DNA of 64,000 nucleotides from Nitrosomonas sp. (GTDB lineage: Bacteria > Pseudomonadota > Gammaproteobacteria > Burkholderiales > Nitrosomonadaceae): NCBI GenBank assembly GCA_024281995.1, contig JAMWZW010000011.1, positions 37,572 to 101,571 on the forward strand, written 5' to 3'. Of the stretch, positions 38,164-48,177 are shown in pieces (the first letter of the stretch is position 1; each line of letters begins with the position of its first letter). Both the position numbers and the translations under genes were made by a program. The notes beneath the pieces are model-generated. The model was not told the DNA's origin, did no database searches, and worked only from the letters and a program-made list of their open reading frames with translations.

Positions 38164-39726
38164 ATGCATCAGAAAATTCTCATACTAGATTTTGGTTCGC
38201 AATATACGCAACTGATTGCTCGGCGTGTGCGTGAGACTAACGTATATTGCGAATTACATCCTTATGACATCAGCTCGGAATTCATTCAGGAATTCTCACC
38301 CAAAGGCATTATCCTTTCAGGTGGACCGGCTTCGGTAACCGAAGATGAAACGCCGCGTGCTCCTCAAACCGTTTTTGAACTGGGTGTGCCGGTTCTGGGA
38401 ATCTGCTATGGCATGCAAACTATGGCGGCACAATTGGGTGGTGCAGTTGAAAATGCGTTGGTACGTGAATTTGGTTACGCGGAAATACAAACTACGCAAC
38501 ATGGTGCGTTATTCTCAGAAATTAAAGATCGCACGAATACGACCGGTGAGGATGTCCTGGACGTGTGGATGAGTCATGGTGACAAAGTAGTGGCTTTGCC
38601 AGCTGGATTTGAAGTGATGGCGCATAATGCTGCAACGCCTATTGCCGCCATGGCGGACGATAAGCGCCAGTTTTATGGCATTCAGTTTCACCCGGAAGTT
38701 ACCCACACATTACAGGGTAAGGCAATTATTGATCGTTTTGTGCATGACGTTTGCGGTATCAATCATGACTGGAATATGCCAGATTATGTGAATGAAGCCA
38801 TTGGAAAAATTCGTGCAATCGTTGGCAATGATCAAGTTATCCTGGGATTGTCGGGTGGTGTCGACTCTTCAGTGGCAGCTGCTTTAATTCATCGCGCTAT
38901 AGGCGATCAGTTGACATGTGTGTTTGTAGACAATGGGTTGCTGCGTGCCAACGAAGCCAAACAAGTGATGGAAACTTTCGCGAATAATCTTGCCGTCAAA
39001 GTGATTCATATTGATGCCAGCCGTGATTTTTATCGCAGCCTTAAAGGTATTATTGATCCTGAGACCAAGCGTCAAATAATCGGGCGGGAGTTTATTGAGG
39101 TGTTCCAACGCGAAGCGACAAAAATTAGCGATGCCAAGTGGCTGGCGCAGGGTACCATTTACCCCGATGTCATTGAATCAGCCGATGGAAAAACAAAAAA
39201 AGCCCGCACCATCAAATCACATCATAATGTCGGTGGATTGCCGGAAACCATGCATCTAAAATTGCTGGAGCCGTTACGCGAACTGTTTAAGGATGAGGTG
39301 CGCGAATTAGGTTTGGCATTGGGTTTGCCTCGCGAAATGGTATTTCGTCATCCTTTCCCTGGACCAGGTTTAGGCGTTCGCATTCTAGGCGAAGTCAAAT
39401 ACGAATATGCTGAATTATTAAGGCAAGCTGATCAAATATTTATTGAAGAATTACAACGTTCTGGCTGGTATGAGAAAACTTCGCAAGCATTTGCGGTTTT
39501 TTTACCAGTCAAATCTGTCGGGGTGATGGGCGACGGCCGCACTTATGAATATGTAATCGCGCTTAGAGCTGTGCAAACGCAGGATTTTATGACGGCAAAT
39601 TGGGTAGAGTTGCCGTATTCGCTGCTAAGCAGGGTTTCTAATCGTATTATCAACGAAATTCGTGGAATCAATCGTGTCGTTTACGACATTTCCGGTAAAC
39701 CGCCCGCTACTATTGAGTGGGAATAA
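38164..39726 (+). CDS. guaA: GMP synthase (glutamine-hydrolysing)
   Basis: A 520-aa enzyme that aminates XMP to GMP. The glutaminase domain (about 1-195) has the catalytic Cys in GICYGMQ and the His/Glu of QFHPEV. The ATP-pyrophosphatase domain has the P-loop [11 protein letters not shown], and the dimerisation domain ends PPATIEWE as usual. The start at 38164 ([16 protein letters not shown]) is preferred over frames starting inside guaB. It is cotranscribed with guaB. Confidence 0.98.
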   Translation: MHQKILILDFGSQYTQLIARRVRETNVYCELHPYDISSEFIQEFSPKGIILSGGPASVTEDETPRAPQTVFELGVPVLGICYGMQTMAAQLGGAVENALVREFGYAEIQTTQHGALFSEIKDRTNTTGEDVLDVWMSHGDKVVALPAGFEVMAHNAATPIAAMADDKRQFYGIQFHPEVTHTLQGKAIIDRFVHDVCGINHDWNMPDYVNEAIGKIRAIVGNDQVILGLSGGVDSSVAAALIHRAIGDQLTCVFVDNGLLRANEAKQVMETFANNLAVKVIHIDASRDFYRSLKGIIDPETKRQIIGREFIEVFQREATKISDAKWLAQGTIYPDVIESADGKTKKARTIKSHHNVGGLPETMHLKLLEPLRELFKDEVRELGLALGLPREMVFRHPFPGPGLGVRILGEVKYEYAELLRQADQIFIEELQRSGWYEKTSQAFAVFLPVKSVGVMGDGRTYEYVIALRAVQTQDFMTANWVELPYSLLSRVSNRIINEIRGINRVVYDISGKPPATIEWE

Positions 39727-39786
39727 CCTCCGAGACTTGGGTTTAATGAAATAATTCATTGTTGTTTTTAACCTTGGGTGGCTCCA

Positions 39787-40278
39787 ATGGAAGAACTGCA
39801 ACTCGAAACGATTTTGCTATTCTGGCTGATAGGTATTAACGGTGCGCCTATTCTGTTAACGAGATTTGTCGGTAAGCGATTTGATTATCCCATTGATTGT
39901 CATCGGCTATTTATTGATGGCCGTCCTATTCTGGGTGCCTCTAAAACCTTTCGTGGTTTTGTGTCTGCGCTACTCATATCAGTTTTGATCGGCAGTATTT
40001 TTGCAATGCCATTGCTTACAAGCCTGCTGTTTGGTGCATTATCGATGGTAGGTGATATGACATCGAGCTTTGTCAAAAGACGATTAGGATTGACATCCAG
40101 TGCTATGGCATTGGGATTGGATCAAATCCCGGAATCCTTATTTCCGTTGTTGGGATGTAAAGATTTACTCGGAATCAGCAGTTGGCAAATCTTCTCGATC
40201 GTGCTGGCGTTTTTCTGCGTGGAATTGATACTTTCACGGATTCTGTTTTGGTTAAGAATCCGTCAAACGCCTTACTAA
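39787..40278 (+). CDS. CDP-archaeol synthase-like (CarS/CdsA-type) membrane protein
   Basis: A 163-aa multi-helix inner-membrane protein. It shows the CarS/CDP-alcohol cytidylyltransferase signature: FIDGRPILGASKTFRGF after the first helix and SMVGDMTSSFVKRRLGL, which carries the acidic metal-binding residue. Bacterial members of this family probably make a CDP-activated isoprenoid or diacylglycerol lipid, but their substrate is not established. It follows guaA by 60 bp. Its stop overlaps the stop of the convergent phosphoesterase gene by 4 bases. Confidence 0.75.
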   Translation: MEELQLETILLFWLIGINGAPILLTRFVGKRFDYPIDCHRLFIDGRPILGASKTFRGFVSALLISVLIGSIFAMPLLTSLLFGALSMVGDMTSSFVKRRLGLTSSAMALGLDQIPESLFPLLGCKDLLGISSWQIFSIVLAFFCVELILSRILFWLRIRQTPY

Positions 40279-41210
40279 GCTTGTAATAAGTGATGAATGG
40301 TTACTTCCGGCGGACAGTTAAAGCGTACATTTACAATGGATGTGCCTGCGCCAACGGAGGTATACCCCTGCATTTGTTGATAATGCCATTTCCCGGCACC
40401 TACGTAGCGTGGACATTTGGAATCTAATGTAAGGGGAATTCCACCCGGAAGACAAATCTGTCCACCGTGTGTATGTCCGCAAAACATTACGTCAAAATCA
40501 GCATGTGCGGCTTGACGGTAAATTTCGGGGGTGTGGGAAAGTAGCAGAGAAACGGCATCTGCTGGTATATCCCGAGTTGCTTTTTCCAAGTTGTCGACAC
40601 GAAAATAGTGCGGATCATCTACACCGGCTAGAAAAATTTGCGTTCCCTCTTTTTCTAGTACAGTCATTTCATTCATCAACATGATCACTCCCATCGATTC
40701 TAAAGCGGGTAGCATGCGAATCGAATCATGATTACCCAGAACACCGTAAATCGGTTGTTTTAACATGGTGACAAGCCGTTGCATACCGTCAATTGCACCT
40801 TCAATCGCACCAAAAGTGCGGGCGCGATAATCGCCGGTCAGTACACAAATATCATACTGCAGATCAGCAACCGTCTGAATCAATGCGTTCAGGTTGCGAT
40901 CATCCATATCCACATGCAGATCGGTAAGATGCAATATCTTGAAATCATGAAATGCTTTAGGTAAATGCGGCAAATGAATCAGATTCTTTTTTACCTGCAA
41001 ATTTCGCGCGTTGCATTGGCCGCGTTCGTACATGCCAACCAATTGAATGAGAAAACGGATCAGTGCATGCCCTGAGTACCAGTTTTCCGGATGAAAAAAA
41101 TTCAAACCTTGACCAAATACGCGATGTCCGTGATCCGCTTCAATACCAAGCCGTTGCCGTGCATGCACGCGGCCGAGGCGTGTTTCTAATAGTTGTTTAA
41201 TTGTATCCAT
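40275..41210 (-). CDS. Metallophosphoesterase (YkuE/YaeI-like)
   Basis: A 311-aa calcineurin-type phosphoesterase. The metal motifs occur in order: LTDLHVDMDDRN, VLTGDYRAR, GVLGNHDS, LLLSHTPE, and MFCGHTHGGQICLP. Members act on phospholipid headgroups such as lipid A precursors or on nucleotides; the substrate here is not evident. The N-terminus lacks the membrane anchor of YaeI. The ATG at 41210 is preferred over an upstream TTG. It is convergent with, and overlaps, the CarS-like gene. Confidence 0.85.
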   Translation of the reverse strand: MDTIKQLLETRLGRVHARQRLGIEADHGHRVFGQGLNFFHPENWYSGHALIRFLIQLVGMYERGQCNARNLQVKKNLIHLPHLPKAFHDFKILHLTDLHVDMDDRNLNALIQTVADLQYDICVLTGDYRARTFGAIEGAIDGMQRLVTMLKQPIYGVLGNHDSIRMLPALESMGVIMLMNEMTVLEKEGTQIFLAGVDDPHYFRVDNLEKATRDIPADAVSLLLSHTPEIYRQAAHADFDVMFCGHTHGGQICLPGGIPLTLDSKCPRYVGAGKWHYQQMQGYTSVGAGTSIVNVRFNCPPEVTIHHLLQA

Positions 41211-41747
41211 ATTGACTGACAATTATACGGCAGAAATTCAGCTATAAATGTGCGTCAATGCATTGAGTTGTATTTAGGATAATTTAAGTGAGATATTGGC
41301 AGGGAGATCTATCTTTATCCACTACTGTCCCATTAACTTTGACGTAGAGCCCTTTGATAACTTGTGGCTTCGTGTGGATTTGCCTTGGGGCGGTTTATGC
41401 AGATCTAGCTTTTCTCAAGTCGTAGTAAGTGATTATCTGTTAATCGATTGATGAATTATCCCTCTCTGCACGGAATAGGGTGATCGATTTCATTTTCTTG
41501 TGATTTTTCTCACAGATTCTAGTTATTTGCGTAAGTTAATGTGTAAAAGCAATTCTTTGAAATTCACTTTTACAGGAAAAAGAATGTAAGAAATACACAA
41601 CAATAAGCAATCGACTTTATATAAGTATATTGTTTCATGAATAGATTGTGATTTCTAAATTTACCTGAGAAATTAGATTTTAGGGTTGCTTTAAATAGTC
41701 TTGTACTTTCTAACACATATTAATTATCAATTTAGAGGAGATTTACT
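41211..41747. other. Intergenic region, 537 bp, AT-rich
   Basis: No supported gene. It lies between two genes reading away from each other, so it should contain both promoters. A hairpin-like T-rich stretch near 41505-41530 (TTTTCTTGTGATTTTTCTC) was noted but has no clear stem. No RNA gene recognised. Confidence 0.45.
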
Positions 41748-42314
41748 ATGTATGAATTATCCAGAGAATTAAATTTTCCATTTGTGAAATTCGTGAGATC
41801 TATTTGCATAGCCATTATCAGTACTATAATAATTATTGGTACTTACGGTACGGCATATGCTGATGCAGTTGGCCATGATTGGAAGGGATATGCTGGTGTA
41901 AATTGCCTTCCATCCAGCAATAATGCGACTTATCGCCGTTCTACTACTGGTGTTACAGCATTTTCTAATTCTGGCTCTAGCGCTATGAGCGTATATTGTC
42001 CAGTGGTGCGAGATGAGTCGGCAGGCGGGAATAATCGTGTTCTTGCAGTGGCGGTTCTCTTGCGAAACCGGCATTCGACAAGCGATGTTCGTTGTGAATT
42101 CAGCTCTCACACTATAGATGGGGTAAAATTTGATTCGGATACAGCAATATGTCCATCAAATGGTAGTGACAATACTTGTACGTTGAGTATGGGGCCGGTC
42201 AACACGAGTAATTGGGGCAGTTATGCACTAATTTGCTCGTTACCCGGTAGAAATCCTGTAACCAATTTACAATCCTATATTGTTAACTATCGAGTAGATG
42301 AAATTCCTCAGTAA
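41748..42314 (+). CDS. Secreted protein of unknown function (188 aa)
   Basis: Exported: the signal segment SICIAIISTIIIIGTYG is followed by an AYA-type cleavage site before DAVGHDWKGYAG. The mature part is Ser/Asn-rich with six cysteines (NCLPSS, VYCPVV, VRCEFS, AICPSN, NTCTLS, LICSLP), evenly spread and probably forming three disulfides, and it looks all-beta. GAGGAG lies 8 bases before the ATG. I do not recognise the family; similar small disulfide-rich beta proteins are common in the betaproteobacterial periplasm. Confidence 0.75.
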   Translation: MYELSRELNFPFVKFVRSICIAIISTIIIIGTYGTAYADAVGHDWKGYAGVNCLPSSNNATYRRSTTGVTAFSNSGSSAMSVYCPVVRDESAGGNNRVLAVAVLLRNRHSTSDVRCEFSSHTIDGVKFDSDTAICPSNGSDNTCTLSMGPVNTSNWGSYALICSLPGRNPVTNLQSYIVNYRVDEIPQ

Positions 42315-42382
42315 ATGTGGCAATACAAGGTTACGATTCAGCAGAATACTGTCCGTAAACCGGATAATTGAGCATGTAAATT

Positions 42383-42402
42383 CCCCGTGCTTAGCCACGG
42401 GG
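42383..42402. repeat. Isolated GC-rich hairpin
   Basis: CCCCGTG (42383-42389) and CACGGGG (42396-42402) form a perfect 7-bp stem with loop CTTAGC. No T-run follows, so it is not a standard terminator. Hairpins of this kind occur at ends of IS200/IS605-type elements, but no transposase is near. Confidence 0.4.
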
Positions 42403-42532
42403 AGCACTATCGGTTGTATTTTGAAGTTAGAAAAGCACGTGATCGTTGGTTTTCTGTGACCGAAACACCGTGCAGTCTTGTGTGGAATAAAGCGGCGGAG
42501 GGTAAATTTGTCCTTCAGTAAAGAAGCATGTC

Positions 42533-43006
42533 TTAATCCTGCTCAGCTTTTAAGATTTTTCCATTGGCATCTAACTCAAGCTCAAGTTTTTTTCCTTCAT
42601 TTTTGATTTCTACTTCATAAACAATAAACGTTCCGTCAGGTTTTGTTATTTTTTCTGCATCCTCAATAGTCGCTTTGGGATATGCTTTGGAAATGGCCTG
42701 AGCTATCGGCTCGGGCAGCGATTTTACATCTAGAGTTTCTTCTATTTGCAGAATTACACCATCGGCATCAAATAAAACTTCGTATTCTCTATCGCTTTCC
42801 TTGAATTCTACTTCATAAACGGTTTTGCCTTTGCTCGTTTCTTTTTCAAATTCTACTTCTTTAGCATTGGGATAAGTCTTTTGGAAAGCTTCGAGTACTG
42901 CTTTAGGTATTTCATTTTTGTTTACCTCGGTACCACTGGCCTTTGCTTGACCAAATGCTAGTGATAATGCCATCAATATTACCGTAATCCAGAATTGCTT
43001 ATTCAT
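42533..43006 (-). CDS. PepSY-like periplasmic protein
   Basis: A 157-aa exported protein. The signal peptide (QFWITVILMALSLAFGQAKA) is followed by two tandem PepSY-like units of ~65 aa, each with a helix containing AxxxxYPxA (FQKTYPNAKEVEFE; ISKAYPKATIEDAE) and then YEVE(F/I)K and a final strand. The domain is proposed to inhibit or modulate periplasmic proteases or bind ligands. The ATG has AAAGGAGG ahead, which sets the start; the longer frame adds eight residues. It stands alone on the minus strand. Confidence 0.85.
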   Translation of the reverse strand: MNKQFWITVILMALSLAFGQAKASGTEVNKNEIPKAVLEAFQKTYPNAKEVEFEKETSKGKTVYEVEFKESDREYEVLFDADGVILQIEETLDVKSLPEPIAQAISKAYPKATIEDAEKITKPDGTFIVYEVEIKNEGKKLELELDANGKILKAEQD

Positions 43007-43332
43007 AAGACCTCCTTTGGTTGACTGCAACTGTGTGATGATTAAGATCTTCCGATTTAGTTAGTGTTTTAACTGCGGTCGAATAAATCGTAACTAAAAA
43101 TTCATTGATTTACTTGTCCTCTGCATTCAGACATTGTCAATAATTCGAAGTATAGAAAGTAGCGTAGCAAATTTGATATGCAAATATTTCGCTAACACTT
43201 TCAAACTCGGTAACGCTCTCAATTATCGGTGGCTTCCAGAAGATAACATTGGAAAAAATAACCTGGCGAATTTGCTATAAACTATGCTATGGCTACTCAT
43301 CAGGTATTTCTAACCCTGCTTGTCTAGAGGGA
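43007..43332. other. Intergenic region, 326 bp
   Basis: Lies between the start of the PepSY gene and the end of the pfkB-type gene. AT-rich, no supported gene; it must hold the PepSY promoter. No hairpin with a T-run was identified as terminator of the glycine-cleavage operon. Confidence 0.4.
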
Positions 43333-44268
43333 TTAGAAAATGCGTGTGCCAAAATTCTCAAAATAATGTTGATTGATTTCCTCACGAGAAAACTGATGGT
43401 TTTGACCACCGCGTTGAGCAATTTTCAGAGCCCCCATTAGTGAGCTAAGTTGTCCTGTTGTTTGCCAATCGAGATTGTTGACAATACCATACAATAAACC
43501 TGCGCGATATGCGTCACCGCAACCTGTTGGGTCAATGATTTCTTTGGGTTTGACGCAAGGAATTTCGAACTTTTTGCCGTCGGCGTAAATGATCGAGCCT
43601 TGTGCTCCTAGCGTGATAATTAATGCCTTAGCTTTATTGGCAAGAGATTCGAGAGTATGTCCTGTACGATCTTGTAGTAACTGCCCCTCATAATCGTTGA
43701 CGGCGATATAGTCCGCTTTATCGATGAAGTTGAGCAGTTCTTCACCGTTGTACATGGGTAAACCTTGACCCGGGTCGAAAATAAAGGGGATGCCAGCTTC
43801 ATGGAATTCGCGTGCGTGTTGTATCATGCCATCACGACCATCCGGTGCGATGATGCCTAAGCTGATATCTTTACTTTCTTTTACGGAATTAAGGTGGGAG
43901 AAGTTCATTGCACCGGGATGAAACGCAGTGATCTGGTTGTCAGCCAAATCAGTTGTGATGAATGCCTGTGCAGTAAATGTATCAGGAACATGTCGCACAT
44001 GCTGCTGTGTTAGGTTTAATTGTTCAAAACGTGCCACATAAGGTGCACAATCATCACCGACGGTGGCCATCATAACTGGTTCACCACCCAACATTTTCAA
44101 GTTATAAGCAATATTACCTGCACAACCACCAAATTCACGGCGCATTTCCGGAACTAAAAACGCCACATTCAATACGTGAATTTTTTCAGGCAGAATATGG
44201 TTTTTAAAATGATCAGGAAATACCATAATATTATCGTAAGCGATAGAACCGCAAATCAATGTGCGCAT
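43333..44268 (-). CDS. PfkB-family carbohydrate/nucleoside kinase (adenosine kinase-like)
   Basis: A 311-aa ribokinase-fold enzyme. PfkB signatures are present: EFGGCAGNIAYNLKMLGG near the N-terminus for substrate binding, and DPTGCGDAYRAGLLYG with the catalytic Asp near residue 245. The spacing resembles bacterial adenosine kinases and similar nucleoside kinases. It is the last gene of the gcv gene run (46 bp after gcvPB) and on the same strand, so it may be cotranscribed, though its link with glycine breakdown is unclear. Confidence 0.82.
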   Translation of the reverse strand: MRTLICGSIAYDNIMVFPDHFKNHILPEKIHVLNVAFLVPEMRREFGGCAGNIAYNLKMLGGEPVMMATVGDDCAPYVARFEQLNLTQQHVRHVPDTFTAQAFITTDLADNQITAFHPGAMNFSHLNSVKESKDISLGIIAPDGRDGMIQHAREFHEAGIPFIFDPGQGLPMYNGEELLNFIDKADYIAVNDYEGQLLQDRTGHTLESLANKAKALIITLGAQGSIIYADGKKFEIPCVKPKEIIDPTGCGDAYRAGLLYGIVNNLDWQTTGQLSSLMGALKIAQRGGQNHQFSREEINQHYFENFGTRIF

Positions 44269-44314
44269 AGTCTTTAATATCTCTTTTTAGTGTCGGGATT
44301 ATGCTACTGCTTTC

Positions 44315-45766
44315 TCAAGCGTTTGGTTTCCAGGTCAGATCAAGCTCACGTGCCGCTTTAACATCATCCAACTTGCGTACGGGCATGGTGTGTGGAGCAC
44401 CCTTAACCATATCCGGTTGCAATTCAATTTCTTGCAGAATTTCTTTCATTGATTTGACAAATGCATCTAGTGTTTCCTTAGATTCAGTTTCAGCGGGTTC
44501 GATTAGCAAACATTCCGGAACTAATAGTGGGAAATATGTCGTTGGAGCATGATAGCCTTTATCCAACAGGCGCTTAGCCAGATTCATAGCTGTCACACCA
44601 GTCTTGTCTTTGATATCTTTCAATGTAACGATAAATTCATGACTGGCGCGTCGATTGGGATAAGCAATTTCAAAACCGGCTTTACGCAACTCAGCCATCA
44701 AATAGTTTGCATTGAGTGTGGCAAACTCTGAAATACGGTGCATACCGTTTAAACCTAATAAGCGAACATAAATATAAGCTCGCAGCAGGACGCCGGCGTT
44801 TCCCATATGCGCAGAAAGACGCCCGATAGACTTCGGTTTATCTTTTTCGGTTACCCAACGATAGATATCACCTTCTTTGGCAACAATTGGAATTGGCATG
44901 AAAGGTAATAAACGTTCAGCAACGCCTACAGGTGCAGAACCTGGGCCACCACCACCATGCGGTGTAGAGAAAGTTTTATGCAGATTAATGTGAATGACAT
45001 CAAACCCCATATCCCCTGGTTTTACTTTACCCAGTACTGCATTCAAGTTGGCGCCATCGTAATATAGCAAGCCACCAGCTTGATGGACTACGCGACTCAT
45101 TTCGGCGACATTTTTTTCAAATACCCCTAGAGTCGATGGATTGGTTAGCATTAATCCGGCTGTTTGTGGGCCTACTGAGGCTTTTAATGCGTTTAGATCG
45201 ACATTACCGTCTTTGTCAGTGGCAATTTCTACTACTTTGAAACCACACATGACTGCAGTGGCGGGATTCGTGCCATGTGCTGCATCCGGTACAATGATTT
45301 CGGTACGCGCAAAATCACCACGTGATTCATGATATGCACGAATCATCATGACGCCGATCAATTCACCCTGTGCGCCAGCCATTGGTGTTAAGCTAACGCC
45401 AGCCATGCCGGTTACTGATTTCAGAATTTCCTGTAATTCATACATGCAAGCAAGAAAACCTTGCCCTGTGTCTTCCGGTGCCAACGGATGTCGTGATAAG
45501 TACTGTGGCAACATTGCTAATGAATTACACGCGCGCGGGTTATATTTCATGGTACATGAGCCTAGAGGATAAAACTCTGTATCAATCGAAAAATTCTTTT
45601 GTGATAAGCGAGTATAGTGGCGCACAGTATCCATCTCAGAAACCTCAGGAAGTAATACCTGCGATTTGCGCAATAGATTTTGCGGGATCTGTGATTTACT
45701 TGCAGGTGTTGCTGGTGATTGAGAATAATTGCGGCGCCCTTTGCGCGAGTGTTCAAATATCAGCAT
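44315..45766 (-). CDS. gcvPB: Glycine dehydrogenase (decarboxylating) subunit 2
   Basis: A 483-aa PLP-dependent half of the split P-protein. It has the family opening [20 protein letters not shown]-like region, [13 protein letters not shown], and the PLP-lysine site [17 protein letters not shown]. With subunit 1 it decarboxylates glycine and transfers aminomethyl to the lipoyl arm of GcvH. It is separated from gcvPA by the tpx gene, which is unusual for the normally adjacent pair. The gap to tpx is 25 bp. Confidence 0.96.
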   Translation of the reverse strand: MLIFEHSRKGRRNYSQSPATPASKSQIPQNLLRKSQVLLPEVSEMDTVRHYTRLSQKNFSIDTEFYPLGSCTMKYNPRACNSLAMLPQYLSRHPLAPEDTGQGFLACMYELQEILKSVTGMAGVSLTPMAGAQGELIGVMMIRAYHESRGDFARTEIIVPDAAHGTNPATAVMCGFKVVEIATDKDGNVDLNALKASVGPQTAGLMLTNPSTLGVFEKNVAEMSRVVHQAGGLLYYDGANLNAVLGKVKPGDMGFDVIHINLHKTFSTPHGGGGPGSAPVGVAERLLPFMPIPIVAKEGDIYRWVTEKDKPKSIGRLSAHMGNAGVLLRAYIYVRLLGLNGMHRISEFATLNANYLMAELRKAGFEIAYPNRRASHEFIVTLKDIKDKTGVTAMNLAKRLLDKGYHAPTTYFPLLVPECLLIEPAETESKETLDAFVKSMKEILQEIELQPDMVKGAPHTMPVRKLDDVKAARELDLTWKPNA

Positions 45767-45791
45767 AATTTATTAATTAGTGTGAATTTAT

Positions 45792-46289
45792 TTATTTCTT
45801 TAAGGCAGCCAAGGCTGCATCATAGTTAGGTTCATCGGCTATTTCTGGAACGAGTTCGGCATGAATGACATTGTCCAATTCATCCAGAACAATTACTGCA
45901 CGTGCCGTAATTCCACCAAACGCGCTATCTGCGATAAAAACCCCATAATCTTTCATGAAATTGGCACCACGCATGGTAGATAAAGTAATTACTTTATCCA
46001 GTCCCTCGGAATCGGTAAACCGGCTCATGGCAAAAGGTAAGTCAGCAGCAATAATCAGTACTACGGTATTATTCATATTGCTAGCTTGCTGATTAAATTT
46101 GCGCGTAGAAAGCGCGCATACGGGTGTATCCAAACTTGGAACAATGTTCAATACTTTCTTTTTTCCCGCAAAATTAGCAAGTGTGACATCTTGTAGGTCT
46201 CTATTAACCAAAGAAAAGGGCGGTGCTTTTTGACCAACTTTTGGGAATGTACCTTCAAGCTTAATGGGTTTTCCTTTTAGAGTAACCAT
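45792..46289 (-). CDS. tpx: Thiol peroxidase, apparently 1-Cys
   Basis: A 165-aa peroxiredoxin of the Tpx group, reducing hydroperoxides. The peroxidatic cysteine lies in [15 protein letters not shown] (Cys58), and the family block [15 protein letters not shown] is present. There, the resolving cysteine of E. coli Tpx (SRFC) is replaced by Thr (codon ACC). No other Cys exists in the protein, so the usual intramolecular disulfide cannot form. An AAGGAAA site precedes the ATG. The gene lies between gcvPA and gcvPB on the same strand, with 34 and 25 bp gaps, and is thus probably part of the glycine-induced transcript. Confidence 0.93.
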   Translation of the reverse strand: MVTLKGKPIKLEGTFPKVGQKAPPFSLVNRDLQDVTLANFAGKKKVLNIVPSLDTPVCALSTRKFNQQASNMNNTVVLIIAADLPFAMSRFTDSEGLDKVITLSTMRGANFMKDYGVFIADSAFGGITARAVIVLDELDNVIHAELVPEIADEPNYDAALAALKK

Positions 46290-46323
46290 AGAGTTTCCTT
46301 TCAGAAAAATTAAAAAAATATTA

Positions 46324-47676
46324 TTAATTAAGGGCTTGCTTTAATGCTTCAGCATAATTTTGTAAATCAGCCGCTGTCTTGGTTTCGGTAGCACAAACTA
46401 ATACTGCATTGCTCAGTTCAGGATAATATTCTTGTAAATCAAGTCCTCCCAATATGCCTTTTTGTTTTAACTTAGATAAAACTTCTGTCACGGATGCAGG
46501 AAGAGCCAATGCAGCCTCGTGAAATATCGGTCCGCTGAAAATTCGTTTTACGCCACTTATTTTTTCCAATTGATTGACTAGATCTAAAGTATTAGCATGC
46601 GATTGTGCCGCAACGCGGCGTAATCCTTCTGGTCCAATGAGAGACATATAAATGGTAGCAGCAGTAACCATCAATCCTTGATTAGTACAAATATTAGAGG
46701 TTGCTTTAGAGCGGCGGATATGTTGTTCGCGTGCCTGTAACGTCAGCACAAAACCTTCTTTATTATCTAGATCGGTGGTTCGACCAATAATACGTCCTGG
46801 CATTTGACGCACCAGATCGTTTTTACAAGCCATAAAACCGAAATATGGACCGCCACTGGAAAGTGGAATGCCGAGTGGTTGACCTTCGCCGACAGCAATA
46901 TCGGCGCCTTTGCTACCCCATTCCCCAGGTGGAGTCAGTAGTGCCAGCGCAGTTGGATTAACGACACCGATAGCGAGCGCATTTTTACTATGTGCCCAAT
47001 CGGTCAATGCATCCACTTGTTCGAGCACACCGAAAAAATTGGGTTGTGGAATAACCAATGCTGCAAAATCTTCATGATTGGACTTTACTAATGATTCCGG
47101 AAGAATTTGTCCACACTCGGTACAGAAAGGCAGTTCGACGACCTCAATTTTCTGGTTACTGACGATTGCGCGAACTACTTGCCGATAAACGGGGTGTACT
47201 GTTTGTGGAATCAGAATGCGACGTGATGTTTTATGTGAGCGCACAGCCATAAGAGCAGCTTCCGCCAATGCCGTTGCACCATCATACATGCTGGCATTAG
47301 ATACATCCATGCCAGTTAACGAAGCCATCATGGATTGATATTCATAGAGTAATTGCAAAGTCCCTTGGCTGGCTTCCGCTTGATACGGTGTATATGACGA
47401 ATAAAATTCACCACGTGTCGTGATTTGCCATACTGCAGCGGGAATATGATGTTCGTAAGCACCTGCGCCGATGAAGTTTTGATAGAACCCATCTTTCCCG
47501 GCGCGATCCATCATCAACCGAGTAATTTCCATTTCACTGAGTCCAGGCGGAACACCTGTTAATTCATCGTTGATTAGTTCTTTAGGAATTTCATCAAATA
47601 GCTCTTCAATTGTTTTTGCGCCAATGCTGGCAAGCATTTGTGCAATATCTTCTTCGGTATGAGGAATAAACGGCAT
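46324..47676 (-). CDS. gcvPA: Glycine dehydrogenase (decarboxylating) subunit 1
   Basis: A 450-aa alpha subunit of the two-part P-protein. It starts [19 protein letters not shown] and contains [31 protein letters not shown] and the [15 protein letters not shown] stretch, all typical. It lacks the PLP lysine, which is on subunit 2. The gene follows gcvH by 65 bp. The ribosome site is weak. Confidence 0.96.
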   Translation of the reverse strand: MPFIPHTEEDIAQMLASIGAKTIEELFDEIPKELINDELTGVPPGLSEMEITRLMMDRAGKDGFYQNFIGAGAYEHHIPAAVWQITTRGEFYSSYTPYQAEASQGTLQLLYEYQSMMASLTGMDVSNASMYDGATALAEAALMAVRSHKTSRRILIPQTVHPVYRQVVRAIVSNQKIEVVELPFCTECGQILPESLVKSNHEDFAALVIPQPNFFGVLEQVDALTDWAHSKNALAIGVVNPTALALLTPPGEWGSKGADIAVGEGQPLGIPLSSGGPYFGFMACKNDLVRQMPGRIIGRTTDLDNKEGFVLTLQAREQHIRRSKATSNICTNQGLMVTAATIYMSLIGPEGLRRVAAQSHANTLDLVNQLEKISGVKRIFSGPIFHEAALALPASVTEVLSKLKQKGILGGLDLQEYYPELSNAVLVCATETKTAADLQNYAEALKQALN

Positions 47677-47741
47677 GATTTATTTTAAAACTAAAAGTAA
47701 TAATGATTGAATAAATCTAAATTTGAGTAGATAGTGGTTTT

Positions 47742-48131
47742 TTAATGGTCTTCACTTTCCACTAATTCTGTATAAGCTGCAGCATCAAGTAATGCATCCA
47801 ATTCCGTCGCATTACTGGGTTTCATTTTAAATAGCCAAGCAGAATAGGCATCTTCGTTAATTTTACCGGGCTCATCAACTAGCGGGGAATTAACGGCAAT
47901 GACCTCACCAGAAAGGGGTGAATATACATCGGCAGCGGCTTTGACGGATTCTGCAACCGCGCATTCTTCTTTTTGTTTTAAGATGCGTCCAACTTCCGGC
48001 AATTCAATAAATACCATATCGCCAAGTAATTCCTGTGCGTGATAGGTAATCCCAATAGTCACAGTACCATCAGATTCGGATTTAACCCATTCGTGGGATT
48101 TGCTATATTTTAAATTTGTCGGAACACTCAT
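47742..48131 (-). CDS. gcvH: Glycine cleavage system H protein
   Basis: A 129-aa lipoyl carrier that shuttles the aminomethyl group between P, T and L proteins. The lipoylation lysine lies in [17 protein letters not shown] (Lys65). The N-terminal [20 protein letters not shown] is standard, and the length is normal. It lies 46 bp after gcvT in the operon. Confidence 0.97.
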   Translation of the reverse strand: MSVPTNLKYSKSHEWVKSESDGTVTIGITYHAQELLGDMVFIELPEVGRILKQKEECAVAESVKAAADVYSPLSGEVIAVNSPLVDEPGKINEDAYSAWLFKMKPSNATELDALLDAAAYTELVESEDH

Positions 48132-48177
48132 TTTTTTACTCCAAGGTTAAAGCAATATTTTGTTATAGTTTTATAAA

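Noticed and set aside
42383-42402. Single unit of a type I-E-like CRISPR repeat (TTCCCCGTG...CACGGGGA)
   Set aside because: There is only one copy, no spacers and no cas genes nearby; kept only as an orphan hairpin.
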